A stretch of DNA of 32,243 nucleotides from Chloroflexota bacterium (GCA_027316975.1 DAHVFL010000002.1:1-32243), one strand, 5' to 3'. Positions 1 through 7,883 are shown, counted from the stretch's first letter. Numbers and translations: made by a program. Notes: generated by a model from the sequence alone, not told the origin.

Positions 1-435
1 CGCATCCACCACTGTATGCGCGCCATCGGAGGAGCGCAATACGCCCTGGAATTGATGTGCAAGCGCGCCGCCTCGCGTGTCGCCTTTGGAAAACCCCTGG
101 CCGAGCAGGGCGTCATTCAGGACTGGATCGCCCAATCCGAACTGGAGATCGAACAGGCGCGCCTGCTAACGCTCAAAACGGCCTGGATGATCGACACGCT
201 GGGGAAGAAAGCCGCGCAAAAAGAGATCGCCCTGATTAAGATTGCCGCCCCCGAAGTGTTTACCAACGTGGTGAACCGCGCTATGCAAGTCTTCGGCGGC
301 GCGGGTGTAAGCGATGATTTCCCCCTGGCTTCCATGTGGGCGCACGCTCGCACACTGCATCTCGCGGATGGTCCCGACGAGGTGCATAAACGCTCCGTGG
401 CAAAAACAGTTATGCGCCAGGTAGCCCGGTCATAA
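1..435 (+). CDS. Acyl-CoA dehydrogenase, C-terminal part (cut by window start)
   Basis: The reading frame is open from the first base, so the gene begins outside the window; the visible 144 codons are the C-terminal helical domain. Family knowledge: acyl-CoA dehydrogenases use FAD to oxidise acyl-CoA to enoyl-CoA in the cytoplasm. Visible support includes RAIGGAQ near the start, SRVAFGKPLAEQG (typical of the FAD/dimer contact region), the helix with MQVFGGAGVSDDFPL, and the ending ADGPDEVHKRSVAK, where the family has its G-P-D/E-V-H signature. The sequence most resembles the ACAD10/ACAD11 branch. The next gene, 94 bases downstream on the same strand, encodes an APH-fold kinase, the other half of those animal fusion proteins. 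Substrate is inferred only; the catalytic glutamate lies outside or cannot be placed. Confidence 0.93.
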   Translation, partial: RIHHCMRAIGGAQYALELMCKRAASRVAFGKPLAEQGVIQDWIAQSELEIEQARLLTLKTAWMIDTLGKKAAQKEIALIKIAAPEVFTNVVNRAMQVFGGAGVSDDFPLASMWAHARTLHLADGPDEVHKRSVAKTVMRQVARS

Positions 436-529
436 GCAGGATTGTTAAGATCGCACCCCGTAACCGCGGGGCCATGGGGATGTCTCCCGAAATACGATTT
501 GTATCGTGTTAAGAAGAAAGGACCTGCGC

Positions 530-1567
530 ATGACTACGCTTCCGCCATTGATCGACGAACAGAGCTTGCAGCGCTATCTGGCCGGACGCATTCCGGGCGC
601 AGATGGCCCTCTGCGCGTCGAGCGCGTCTTCGGTGGCCATTCCAACGAAACGTTTTATATCGGGCGCGACAACCAGCAATGGGTGCTGCGCCGCCCGCCA
701 CGCGGACCACTGCTGCCCACCGCGCACGATGTCTTGCGCGAGTATCGCGTGCTCAAAGCCTTGAACAGCACCAACGTTCCCACGCCGCGTGTTCTACTGG
801 CCTGCGACAATGTCAGCATCACCGGCGCGCCGTTCTACCTCATGGAACGCAAGTACGGCATTGTGATCCGCGATGAGTTACCCCCTTATGCCAGCGACGC
901 AGCCGCGCGCAGGACCATCACGAAAGCGTTGATCGACGCGCTGGCAGCCCTGCATTCTGTAGATTGGCAGGCGGTCGGACTGGGAGATTTCGGCAAGCCC
1001 GAAGGCTATATCGAACGCCAGATTCGCCGCTGGACCGGACAACTGGAGAAATCGCGCCAGCGTCCCCTGAACGATCTCGACACCGTGACGGCATGGCTGG
1101 TCAAACACATGCCCGCTTCGGGGCCAGCCACCATCGTGCATGGCGATTACCGCCTGGACAATAGCATGTATGCTGACGACCGGCCAGAACTGATCGCCAT
1201 CTTCGACTGGGAAATGGCAACCATCGGCGACCCCCTGGCAGACCTCGGCTACCTGCTCTCCAACTGGCGCGAAGCCGGCGACCCGCTCCCGGAGTTTACG
1301 CTGGCAACCCGGCGCATCACCGAAACTCCCGGCTTCTACACCCGCGCGGAAATCGCTGATTACTACGCTCAACGCACCGGACGCTCAATCCGCGACATGG
1401 CCTTTTACGAAGCCCTGGCCATCTGGAAACTTGCCATCCTGCTCGAAGGCAGTTACCAGCGCCACCGCTCCGGCACCACCGACGACCCATTCTTTGAACA
1501 ACTAGAAACAGGAGTACCCGGCCTCGCCCGCCGCGCGCTGGAAATCTGTAACTCCTCTCAAAAATAA
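530..1567 (+). CDS. APH-fold phosphotransferase, ACAD10/11 kinase-like
   Basis: A 346-residue cytoplasmic kinase of the aminoglycoside phosphotransferase/choline kinase fold. The ATG at 530 was chosen because AAGAAAGGA lies just upstream; a GTG at 506 in frame would place that site inside the gene. Visible motifs: an N-lobe with VFGGHSNETFYI (nucleotide loop) and WVLRRPP, the catalytic HGDYRLDN (His204, Asp206, Asn211) and the metal-binding DWE (Asp226) followed by GDPLADLGYLL. The protein family containing the kinase domain of ACAD10/11 and bacterial LvaA phosphorylates the hydroxyl of 4-hydroxyacyl-CoA. Its place next to an ACAD11-like dehydrogenase supports that reading over antibiotic resistance. 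Exact chain length preference cannot be told from sequence. Confidence 0.9.
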   Translation: MTTLPPLIDEQSLQRYLAGRIPGADGPLRVERVFGGHSNETFYIGRDNQQWVLRRPPRGPLLPTAHDVLREYRVLKALNSTNVPTPRVLLACDNVSITGAPFYLMERKYGIVIRDELPPYASDAAARRTITKALIDALAALHSVDWQAVGLGDFGKPEGYIERQIRRWTGQLEKSRQRPLNDLDTVTAWLVKHMPASGPATIVHGDYRLDNSMYADDRPELIAIFDWEMATIGDPLADLGYLLSNWREAGDPLPEFTLATRRITETPGFYTRAEIADYYAQRTGRSIRDMAFYEALAIWKLAILLEGSYQRHRSGTTDDPFFEQLETGVPGLARRALEICNSSQK

Positions 1568-1584
1568 GGAAAAAGAACAGGCTT

Positions 1585-2271
1585 ATGCAAGACCCATTTC
1601 TGTTCCAGCGCGAGAACGCGGCTGAACTCTTCATCGTGCGTCACGGCGACGCCATCCCAGAAGCCGATGAAATCATTCCAAGCGGCATCTATGACGACCT
1701 ACCACTCAGCAAAATCGGACGCCAGCAGGCCCAGGACCTGGCCGAACGCCTCAGCTCCATCCAATTCGATGCCATCTATAGCAGCCCACTGCTGCGCTGC
1801 CAGCAAACCGCCGCGCCCCTCGCCGAACGTCTGAACCTCACGCCCACCATTGTCGATGGTATCAAGGAGATCAAGTTGGGCAATCTCCGCCCCATGCCCG
1901 GCGATAAAAACGACCTGGCAGCTCTCTACCAGGCGCTCCAGGAACGCCAGCGCGACATTGTGCGCCTCGCGGGAGAAACCGGTCATTGGGATGCCGTCCC
2001 TGACAGCGAACCATCGAACGCTTTTCGCCAGCGTGTCGTCGCAGCCTTCGACGACATCGCTAACCGTCATATCGGCCAGCGCGTGATAGCCTTCGCGCAC
2101 GGCGGTGTCGTCAACGCCTACGCCGCCGAAACGCTGGGCCTCGAACGCGACTTCTTCTTCCCGGCAGCCAACACCTCCATCACCGTCATACGGGTCGCTG
2201 GCAAAAAGCGCGTGCTGTACATCCTCAATGACATCGGGCATATCCGAAGAACGCAAATGATGCGCGGCTAA
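1585..2271 (+). CDS. Histidine phosphatase (phosphoglycerate mutase-like) family protein
   Basis: A 228-residue protein of the histidine phosphatase superfamily, which removes phosphate through a phospho-histidine intermediate. The catalytic RHG motif is FIVRHGDA with His20. DLPLSKIGRQQAQDLAERL and IYSSPLLRCQQTA follow as in the family, and the second catalytic histidine is in AFAHGGVVNAY (His172). It starts 17 bases after the upstream kinase gene, with AAGGA about 14 bases before the ATG, so it is probably co-transcribed with the kinase and dehydrogenase. The length fits the family. The substrate is unknown; the neighbourhood invites the idea of a phosphorylated acyl intermediate or housekeeping phosphatase, but this is inference. 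Confidence 0.9.
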   Translation: MQDPFLFQRENAAELFIVRHGDAIPEADEIIPSGIYDDLPLSKIGRQQAQDLAERLSSIQFDAIYSSPLLRCQQTAAPLAERLNLTPTIVDGIKEIKLGNLRPMPGDKNDLAALYQALQERQRDIVRLAGETGHWDAVPDSEPSNAFRQRVVAAFDDIANRHIGQRVIAFAHGGVVNAYAAETLGLERDFFFPAANTSITVIRVAGKKRVLYILNDIGHIRRTQMMRG

Positions 2272-2338
2272 TCATAACAGAAAAGAGTACTCTGCTCCCT
2301 CATCACATTAGCGCCTCCCACAGGTGTTAGAGGACCTC

Positions 2339-2416
2339 AGAGATGCGGCGCCAAAGATAGTACGTGTACTTTGATGACCGGTACGACCAAAGGGTTGGGT
2401 AGCAATCGGCATCTCT
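2339..2416. repeat. Inverted repeat between convergent genes, possible terminator
   Basis: The 184-base gap between the phosphatase (+) and the NRAMP gene (-) contains an 8-bp inverted repeat, AGAGATGC at 2339-2346 and GCATCTCT at 2409-2416. Inside it lies a smaller imperfect palindrome around AGTACGTGTACT. It may help end transcription from either side. There is no clear T tract, so the role is uncertain. Confidence 0.3.
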
Positions 2417-2455
2417 TTCCTCCTGGTGTGTAAGAAATAACTGGAGATTGTTTCT

Positions 2456-4168
2456 CTACGAACCCCGTCCCGTCGCCAATCCATAAAACAGCAGCGCTGC
2501 TCCGGCGAGCAGGATCAGCAGGGCAATCACCAGACCGGAATTAATGAGCAAGCTCAGGCGTTGGTCGCGCATGATCTTCCGGTTATTGCCTACCATCAGG
2601 ATCAAGGCCACTAACACAGGTGCCAGCACACCTGCCAGCACATTAGCCCAGAAGATAAGCTGGATGGGATTGAAACGCAGCAGCGCAAGAGCCACACTTA
2701 CTCCCAACGCCGCCGTCAGAATGAGATAGAAACCTTCATTCTGCCAGGGCTTCTTTGAGAGCGCGCCCGGCCAGCCGAATGTTCCGGCAACGGCGTAAGA
2801 GGTACTGGCAAGTAGAATGGGAATGGCGATCAGGCCCGAACCGATCAGGCCAATCGCAAACAAGTACGTCGCGAACGGTCCCAGCAACGGCTGCAAAGAT
2901 TTGGCTGCATCAGCCGCCGTATTGATTTGCCCGTGATGCATGAAGATAGTCGCCGAGGTGCTGACAATGATAAAGTAGGCGACGATATTGCCACTGATAA
3001 CCCCGCTGGCAATGTCCAGCGCAGCCGAACGGAGTTGCGTTTTCGTTGAACCGGGCCGCTTCTGTTCTTTCTCGCCCTGCACCTGCCAGAACATACTATA
3101 GGGCGAAAACGTCGCGCCCAGCAGGGCCACCACGCTGCTAATGCTGGCAAAACCAAAACCGATGTGCGGCACAAACGTATTGACGAGAACCGCACCCCAG
3201 TTCGCCCCTGAAAAAATAGCGGTGACGATATAGCTAACAAATACGAGGCTCAGGATGATGAAAATCTTTTTGATGGTTTCAAAGTTGCGATAGACCGTGA
3301 TATACCAGAGTATGGCCGCGACCGGCACTACAAACCAGGCCCAGCTCACCTTTGTAATTAATTCGAAGCCGCTTCCGATGGCAACAAGGTCAGCCGCAAT
3401 CAATGCCACGTTTGTTAAAATCAAAGCCACAGCAGCCACCGCCGCCAGCCAACGGCCATAGTATTCGCGCAGAATCGTGGCGAACCCCTGCTGCGTAATA
3501 CGGCCAATGTGGGCACAGGCATACTGAATGGCCTGATACAGGGGAGTGGAAAGCAGTATCAACCAGAGCTGGCTATACCCATTAGTCGCCCCATCAACCG
3601 CGTAGGCTGTCACCGCGGACGAATCGTTGCCCGCCATGCCCGACAAAAAACCAGGCCCCAGGATACGCAGCAACTGCTTTCCCTTACTTACTGGTTGGGC
3701 CTGGTCTGCTTGCTCCTGATCGTCACCCGATTCTGGGGTGGATGGCTCTTCAGCGGCAGAAGCATTTTCCGTTTCTAACTCTCGCAGTCCTTCATGGGTT
3801 GGGACAACTCTCTCAGTTTCATCGAGCATCCCTTGCTCGTCGTCGGAGGACATCGCCTCCTTTTTGCCGCTGGCTTTCAGAGACTGCGTTTCTTTATGGC
3901 CAACATCAACAGTTACCTTACCCTGCGGCACGCCTTTTTCGGCGTCAGGATCGACAGACGTAACACGATCAGCAGGAATTTCCAGCTTTTTCTTGAAAAC
4001 AACGCCTTTTTCGACAACAAGCTTCCCGACGTTGCCCTGATCGTCCAGGGCAACGCCGGTCACTTTCGGTTTACTGACATCCGCTTCGCCAAGATCACCC
4101 TGTGTCGCTTCCACATTCATGCCGGGTTCGATTTTCCCGGCATCGGATTTACGTTTCTTCAGGGCCAT
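2456..4168 (-). CDS. NRAMP-family metal transporter with PRC-barrel-like N-terminus
   Basis: A 570-residue protein in two parts. Residues 165-570 form an NRAMP-type polytopic transporter of about 11 membrane segments. The first segment reads GPGFLSGMAGNDSSAVT, where the canonical DPGN metal site is reduced to Asp182 followed by SSA. The sixth has LLGATFSPYSMFWQ instead of the MPH motif. This matches a bacterial NRAMP branch (the DDPSG/SPY type) whose metal is not well defined. Residues 12-77 look like a PRC-barrel/DUF2171-like β-domain (VTGVALDDQGNVGKLVVEKG, then LEIPADRV). Residues 78-162 are acidic and low complexity. It is the last gene of a likely - strand operon, 42 bases after the amphipathic repeat protein. 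The ribosome binding site is weak (GAGAAAG). Confidence 0.85.
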   Translation of the reverse strand: MALKKRKSDAGKIEPGMNVEATQGDLGEADVSKPKVTGVALDDQGNVGKLVVEKGVVFKKKLEIPADRVTSVDPDAEKGVPQGKVTVDVGHKETQSLKASGKKEAMSSDDEQGMLDETERVVPTHEGLRELETENASAAEEPSTPESGDDQEQADQAQPVSKGKQLLRILGPGFLSGMAGNDSSAVTAYAVDGATNGYSQLWLILLSTPLYQAIQYACAHIGRITQQGFATILREYYGRWLAAVAAVALILTNVALIAADLVAIGSGFELITKVSWAWFVVPVAAILWYITVYRNFETIKKIFIILSLVFVSYIVTAIFSGANWGAVLVNTFVPHIGFGFASISSVVALLGATFSPYSMFWQVQGEKEQKRPGSTKTQLRSAALDIASGVISGNIVAYFIIVSTSATIFMHHGQINTAADAAKSLQPLLGPFATYLFAIGLIGSGLIAIPILLASTSYAVAGTFGWPGALSKKPWQNEGFYLILTAALGVSVALALLRFNPIQLIFWANVLAGVLAPVLVALILMVGNNRKIMRDQRLSLLINSGLVIALLILLAGAALLFYGLATGRGS

Positions 4169-4210
4169 TGCGTCTTTCTCAATTGGCTTTGATGGTTCAT
4201 CAGCCGCGCG

Positions 4211-4948
4211 CTATTGCTGCAACCGGCTGGCAATCTTTTCCTGCCAGAAATCGGCGAGTCGCCGGCGCGACTCTGAACCAGGCCAGGGAGTATAAAGCAG
4301 CGCCAGAGCCAGCCCGGTCAGCAACCCCAGGCGGAAAAAGAATTTGCGGCGCTGGCGTCTGCGAGCGGCGCGTTCCATATTAGATTGCAGCGAATCGCCC
4401 ACGCCCTGAATATTCTTCTGCGCCTTCCGCAAGCTCTTGCTTGCGTTTTTAGCGCCTTTTCCCAACGCATCCTGCGCGGTACTCAAGCTAGACTGAAGGG
4501 CATCCGAAGTGACGGCCAGGCCAGCCTGCGCCTTATCTTGCAAATTGCCCTGCAGGCCCCGCATATTCTTACGAGCCTTCTTCAGATTCTTATTCAGGTT
4601 CTTATTCGCGCTCTTCACATTTTTTTGCAATGCCATCTGCGCCAATCCTAAACCCGCTTGCAAGGCATCCTGCGATCTCGCCAGCGCCGGCTGCACGTTA
4701 TCCTGAAACTGGCCAAGGCCCTTTTGAGCCGACTTCCGCGCCTTTTTCAGTCGCTTTCTGGCTACTTTCTGCGTACCTTTCAGTGTATCCTGGGTAGCGC
4801 CCAGACTGGTGAGTAACACATCCTGGGTCTTTGCAATCCCGGATTGCACCGTATCTTGCACAGCAGAGGCCGTCGATCGTATGACTTGTTTCGCGTTCTC
4901 TGTCAAACTGCTGCCATTCAGCTGGTTGGTATCAAAAGCGTTCTTCAT
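4211..4948 (-). CDS. Basic amphipathic repeat protein with C-terminal membrane anchor
   Basis: A 245-residue protein with no recognised enzyme family. After a short N-terminal stretch it is built of three tandem helical repeats, at residues 31-81, 82-136 and 137-187. Each opens with QD, carries a QDAL/QDVL-type motif about 12 residues in, and ends in a strongly basic part (such as KRLKKARKSAQKG or KSLRKAQKNIQG). Residues 190-202 are almost all Arg/Lys, followed by one membrane segment (203-219) and a short tail with two more basic clusters. The pattern resembles LEA/apolipoprotein-like and YtxH-like stress proteins. It is followed at 42 bases by the NRAMP transporter gene. AGGAAA lies just upstream of the start. 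A role in envelope or nucleic-acid contact is inference from charge only. Confidence 0.7.
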   Translation of the reverse strand: MKNAFDTNQLNGSSLTENAKQVIRSTASAVQDTVQSGIAKTQDVLLTSLGATQDTLKGTQKVARKRLKKARKSAQKGLGQFQDNVQPALARSQDALQAGLGLAQMALQKNVKSANKNLNKNLKKARKNMRGLQGNLQDKAQAGLAVTSDALQSSLSTAQDALGKGAKNASKSLRKAQKNIQGVGDSLQSNMERAARRRQRRKFFFRLGLLTGLALALLYTPWPGSESRRRLADFWQEKIASRLQQ

Positions 4949-5054
4949 AGCATTTCCTCATTTCCTGTTCGTCGTTTTCACATACCACACACAACACGTT
5001 ACAGCTTCTTATGAGGTTTCACAGTAACGATACCCCGTCCAAAATCGGGCATTA

Positions 5055-5984
5055 TTAGTGCGTTTGCACGCGCCTGGCGCTCGCGCTGTGGCTGACAAGT
5101 TCGGCAGGGACAATGCGCGAAACCTGGCGACCCAGGGACTTGCGCGCAGTGATGGCCGGACGGGCAACGCGCTTTTTCCCGGTGAGGTTGGCACGATAGG
5201 CGGCGTGCAAGATGTATTCCGCCACGCTCGCCACTTTGCGCGGCACACCATAAAAACTGGGAAAGTCGTTAATGTCTACCAGCATAAGGCCCTGCGGCGT
5301 TTCCAGCACGTCCACTCCGTAAAGGTCAAGCCCGAACACTTGCCCCACGCGCTGCGCCAGTTTAAGCATTTCGCGGCTCACCGGTATTTCCGTCTCCTGT
5401 ACTATACCGTGCAGGGGAGAGCTTTTGACGATAGCATGAACCTCCTGTCCTGTCACGTACAATTTGATGTCGTAGCCTGTGTTCTCAACGTAGCGCATGG
5501 CCAGGTAATAGCTGCTATCATCCAGCGTCAAATTCGCCATTTCTTCATACGTGCGCACCAGGTGAATATCCTGCATCGAAGTACCATTGCTTGGCTTCAC
5601 CACTACCGGATACAGGTCACGCGGCACGTCCACCAGGGCGCGATAATGCCCCACAAAATACGTCGTTGGTACCGGCAGACCGCACGCCTGTGCAAACGCA
5701 ACCGCAACCGCTTTATCGCGCACCAGGCGGATGGCGCGCGAATTGTTAATGGTCGGAATGCCAACAGCCTCCGCCGCTTCCAGAATAGTCAAACCCGGAC
5801 CCTCTGAAACCGTTTTCAGCACATAGGCATCATAATTGGTGAGCGAGAGATCAGTCAGGCTGGTAACGGCTGCATAAGGATGTATTACCTCAATCTGATG
5901 ACCCCATTGTTGCAACTGGTCCGCCACCACCATTGGCATCGGCTTGTGCGCATATTTCTCTTCGAGGATAAAGCAGAAGCGCAT
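5055..5984 (-). CDS. ATP-grasp enzyme, RimK/ITPK-like
   Basis: A 309-residue ATP-grasp ligase or kinase. Residues 1-95 form the N-terminal α/β domain. The ATP-grasp part shows VVVKPSNGTS (Lys130), YDIKLYVTGQEVHAIVK, and the metal site GVDVLET (Asp225) and LVDINDFPSFYGVP (Asp237, Asn239). The DIN-FP-F-G-P ending resembles inositol tris/tetrakisphosphate kinases (DINYFPG type) as much as RimK amino-acid ligases, so the acceptor is uncertain. The tail after about residue 270 is basic and probably flexible. GGAGGAGG about 10 bases upstream fixes the start. It is 106 bases upstream of the amphipathic repeat gene on the same strand, possibly one transcription unit. Confidence 0.82.
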   Translation of the reverse strand: MRFCFILEEKYAHKPMPMVVADQLQQWGHQIEVIHPYAAVTSLTDLSLTNYDAYVLKTVSEGPGLTILEAAEAVGIPTINNSRAIRLVRDKAVAVAFAQACGLPVPTTYFVGHYRALVDVPRDLYPVVVKPSNGTSMQDIHLVRTYEEMANLTLDDSSYYLAMRYVENTGYDIKLYVTGQEVHAIVKSSPLHGIVQETEIPVSREMLKLAQRVGQVFGLDLYGVDVLETPQGLMLVDINDFPSFYGVPRKVASVAEYILHAAYRANLTGKKRVARPAITARKSLGRQVSRIVPAELVSHSASARRVQTH

Positions 5985-6125
5985 GGTGTGAATCCTCCTC
6001 CAAATTGTATAATCGTTCCCTGGAAAATAGTATACTCCTATTTTCGCGTTCAGAATAGGTTATGCTTCACATTTCCAACGTGATTTACACATCGTCCTGT
6101 TGCTCGCCTGCCCGCCAGTAGACCT

Positions 6126-6207
6126 CCTGGCTTTCACCCTGAGCGCAGCGAAGGGTCTGCCTCGCCGCACACAAAGATCCTTCGCTGCGCTCAGGATGAC
6201 AGCCAGG
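6126..6207. repeat. Intergenic palindromic element, 33-bp arms
   Basis: Arms at 6126-6158 and 6175-6207 are inverted copies with three mismatches around a 16-base spacer. Each arm carries CCTGAGCGCAGCGAAGG or its complement. The core CTGAGCGCAGCG also occurs at 29074-29085 inside the element upstream of acnA. It looks like a small mobile or REP-like palindrome; there is no coding sequence. Confidence 0.7.
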
Positions 6208-6273
6208 GCAAGTCCTCTCTGCAAACCTCTGCTTTTATACGTCTAAGGCGCGACTTTCAACGCCAAAACGTGG

Positions 6274-6279
6274 TATAAT
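6274..6279 (+). promoter_or_regulatory. Possible -10 box for the xdhC-type gene
   Basis: A perfect TATAAT lies about 210 bases before the ATG of the downstream gene. No good -35 box is seen at the right spacing. If it is used, the transcript would carry the 6358-6461 palindrome in its leader. Confidence 0.25.
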
Positions 6280-6357
6280 AACGGCTATGAAGTTTCTACT
6301 ATGCACCATAATCGCATATCGCATCACCACCGAACGCCTCCGTTCTTCAGGATATCA

Positions 6358-6461
6358 GTAGCGACACCCCTTGTGGGTGTCCCGTGCCTGTGTCCCATAC
6401 ATCTATGCGCCTTACTATCGTCTTGTCTGGTACACGGGACACCCACAAGGGGTGTCGCTAC
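6358..6461. repeat. Perfect 29-bp inverted repeat in the leader of the xdhC-type gene
   Basis: Arms at 6358-6386 and 6433-6461 are exact reverse complements around a 46-base spacer. Each arm is itself partly palindromic (GACACCC, five bases, GGGTGTC). The right arm ends only 11 bases before the AGGAAG ribosome binding site at 6473-6478, so a folded leader RNA could affect translation. Confidence 0.75.
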
Positions 6462-6486
6462 TTTCGGGTATCAGGAAGTCAATATC

Positions 6487-7659
6487 ATGCAAGATCTGAA
6501 TCACGAACTTACCCACCACCTGAGTGCAGGTGAGACGGTGGCCGTTGCTACCATTGTCAGGCGCAAAGGCTCTGTTCCACGCGAGGTTGGAGCGAAGATG
6601 CTGGTGCGTCGCGGCGGCGCTATCAGCGGCACCGTTGGCGGCGGCTGTGGCGAAGCAGACGTGTGGCGTGCCGCGCTCAACGTCATTGATACCCATCGTC
6701 CTACCATGGTGCAGGTCGATCTCACCGAAGAGATTGCCATGGAGAGTCAGGGCGTGTGCGGCGGCATCTTCGACGTGTTTGTGCAGCCCTGGCACGCAGC
6801 CTCCGGAGCGGAACGGCCAGCGATGCTTGAGATAGCGCAGGCTATAACTCACGCGCTGGAAAGCGAACGCGCCGTCGCGCTGGCAACCATCATCGCGGCT
6901 GGCGGCGCCTGGCGCGGGCTGGTTGGACGCTCCATACTCACGCATGAAAACGGCGAAACTATGGGTATGTTTACCTTACCCGGAGCGCCTGCTGAACTCG
7001 CTCCATCACAGCTCGCGCAATCTGCGCACACCTCCATCAAAAACGGCAAACCACACCTTGAGCGTATTGCTGCCCCTGGCGCGGGAAACACCTGGGCGGA
7101 GATATTCGTTGAGCCGTTTGTGCCACCGCCTGTCTTACTGATCGCTGGCGCGGGTCATATCGCCGCTCCCCTGGCAGCTATCGCCCACATCATGAACTAT
7201 ACCGTCAGCGTCACCGATGATCGCGCCTCGTTTGCCAGCCGCGAGCGTTTCCCCTCGGCAAAACAACTACTGGTGAGCGATATCGAATCGACCTTGAAAA
7301 ACTACCCCATAACGCCGCGCACCCACATTGTGCTGGTCACGCGCGCGCACTCGCACGATGTGCAAGGTCTGCGCGCCATTCTCGACTCGCCCGCCGCCTA
7401 TATCGGCATGATCGGCAGCCAGCGCCGCGTGTGGGCTGTCTTCAAACTGCTGCACGACGAGGGCATTGCGGTAGAGAAACTGGCGCGCGTGCGCGCTCCC
7501 ATCGGCCTCGATTTTGGCAGCTCCACCCCCGAAGAAATCGCCCTGGGCATTCTGGCCGAAATCACCATGCTGCGTCACGGCGGAACCGGCAAAACCATGT
7601 CGGAACCGCTGCGCGAACGTTTTATGGAACGACTGCGGCGCATGGAAGATGCGAAATAA
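6487..7659 (+). CDS. XdhC/CoxI family molybdoenzyme maturation protein
   Basis: A 390-residue protein of the XdhC/CoxI family. Family members bind molybdenum cofactor, help sulfurate it and insert it into xanthine dehydrogenase or CO dehydrogenase-type enzymes. The N-terminal domain shows ATIVRRKGSVPREVGAKMLV and GTVGGGCGEADVW. The C-terminal Rossmann-like domain shows VLLIAGAGHIAAPLA, then HIVLVTRAHSHD, AYIGMIGSQRRV and the family ending APIGLDFGSSTPEEIALGILAEI. The ATG at 6487 is chosen because AAGGAAG-like AGGAAG lies 8 bases before it. The longer open frame from 6301 would translate a palindromic element. No molybdoenzyme gene is in the window, so its client is elsewhere or upstream. Confidence 0.93.
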   Translation: MQDLNHELTHHLSAGETVAVATIVRRKGSVPREVGAKMLVRRGGAISGTVGGGCGEADVWRAALNVIDTHRPTMVQVDLTEEIAMESQGVCGGIFDVFVQPWHAASGAERPAMLEIAQAITHALESERAVALATIIAAGGAWRGLVGRSILTHENGETMGMFTLPGAPAELAPSQLAQSAHTSIKNGKPHLERIAAPGAGNTWAEIFVEPFVPPPVLLIAGAGHIAAPLAAIAHIMNYTVSVTDDRASFASRERFPSAKQLLVSDIESTLKNYPITPRTHIVLVTRAHSHDVQGLRAILDSPAAYIGMIGSQRRVWAVFKLLHDEGIAVEKLARVRAPIGLDFGSSTPEEIALGILAEITMLRHGGTGKTMSEPLRERFMERLRRMEDAK

Positions 7660-7810
7660 CCCCGGTTTTGTGCGATTCCGTGTTGAAGCGGCCGGTGCTC
7701 TCATTGCCTGATACGCTTCTTCACAACTAATACGCATTTTCAATAGAACATTCGAGCAGAAATTGCTACGTAATAATACTGCTTGTGTTACGAAACAATC
7801 TTTGCGCCGT

Positions 7811-7826
7811 TTCCTAATGTTAGGAA
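7811..7826. promoter_or_regulatory. 16-bp palindrome, candidate operator
   Basis: TTCCTAA and TTAGGAA flank a TG centre as a perfect palindrome, 58 bases upstream of the regulator gene starting at 7884. Its symmetry and place fit a site for a dimeric regulator, possibly the gene's own product. No clear -35/-10 pair could be fixed around it. Confidence 0.4.
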
Positions 7827-7883
7827 GGGATTTAGTTTTAGATCAGTTGTAAAGCAGGCTCAGCGATAGGAGCATCATATACA

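Larger units (their letters stand above)
5985..6486. other. Gene-free stretch with two palindromic elements
   Basis: These 500 bases separate the divergent ATP-grasp (-) and xdhC-type (+) genes. No credible coding frame is seen. The stretch holds two unrelated inverted-repeat elements (6126-6207 and 6358-6461) and a TATAAT at 6274-6279. The frame open from 6301 merely reads through the second palindrome. Confidence 0.7.

Noticed and set aside
442..876. 144-residue + strand frame
   Set aside because: It lies in another frame of the APH-fold kinase gene; its composition (Arg/Ala/His-rich) is that of a shadow frame in GC-rich DNA.
3794..4192. 132-residue + strand frame
   Set aside because: Antisense to the NRAMP N-terminal domain; no ribosome binding site or family signal.
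5055..5984. ATP-grasp enzyme as graspetide maker for the acidic peptide
   Set aside because: It is more than 5 kb away in another unit, separated by the xdhC-type gene, and its motifs lean to ITPK/RimK rather than graspetide ligases.
6301..6486. N-terminal extension of the XdhC-type protein by 62 residues
   Set aside because: It would translate a perfect palindromic DNA element, and AGGAAG sits before the ATG at 6487.
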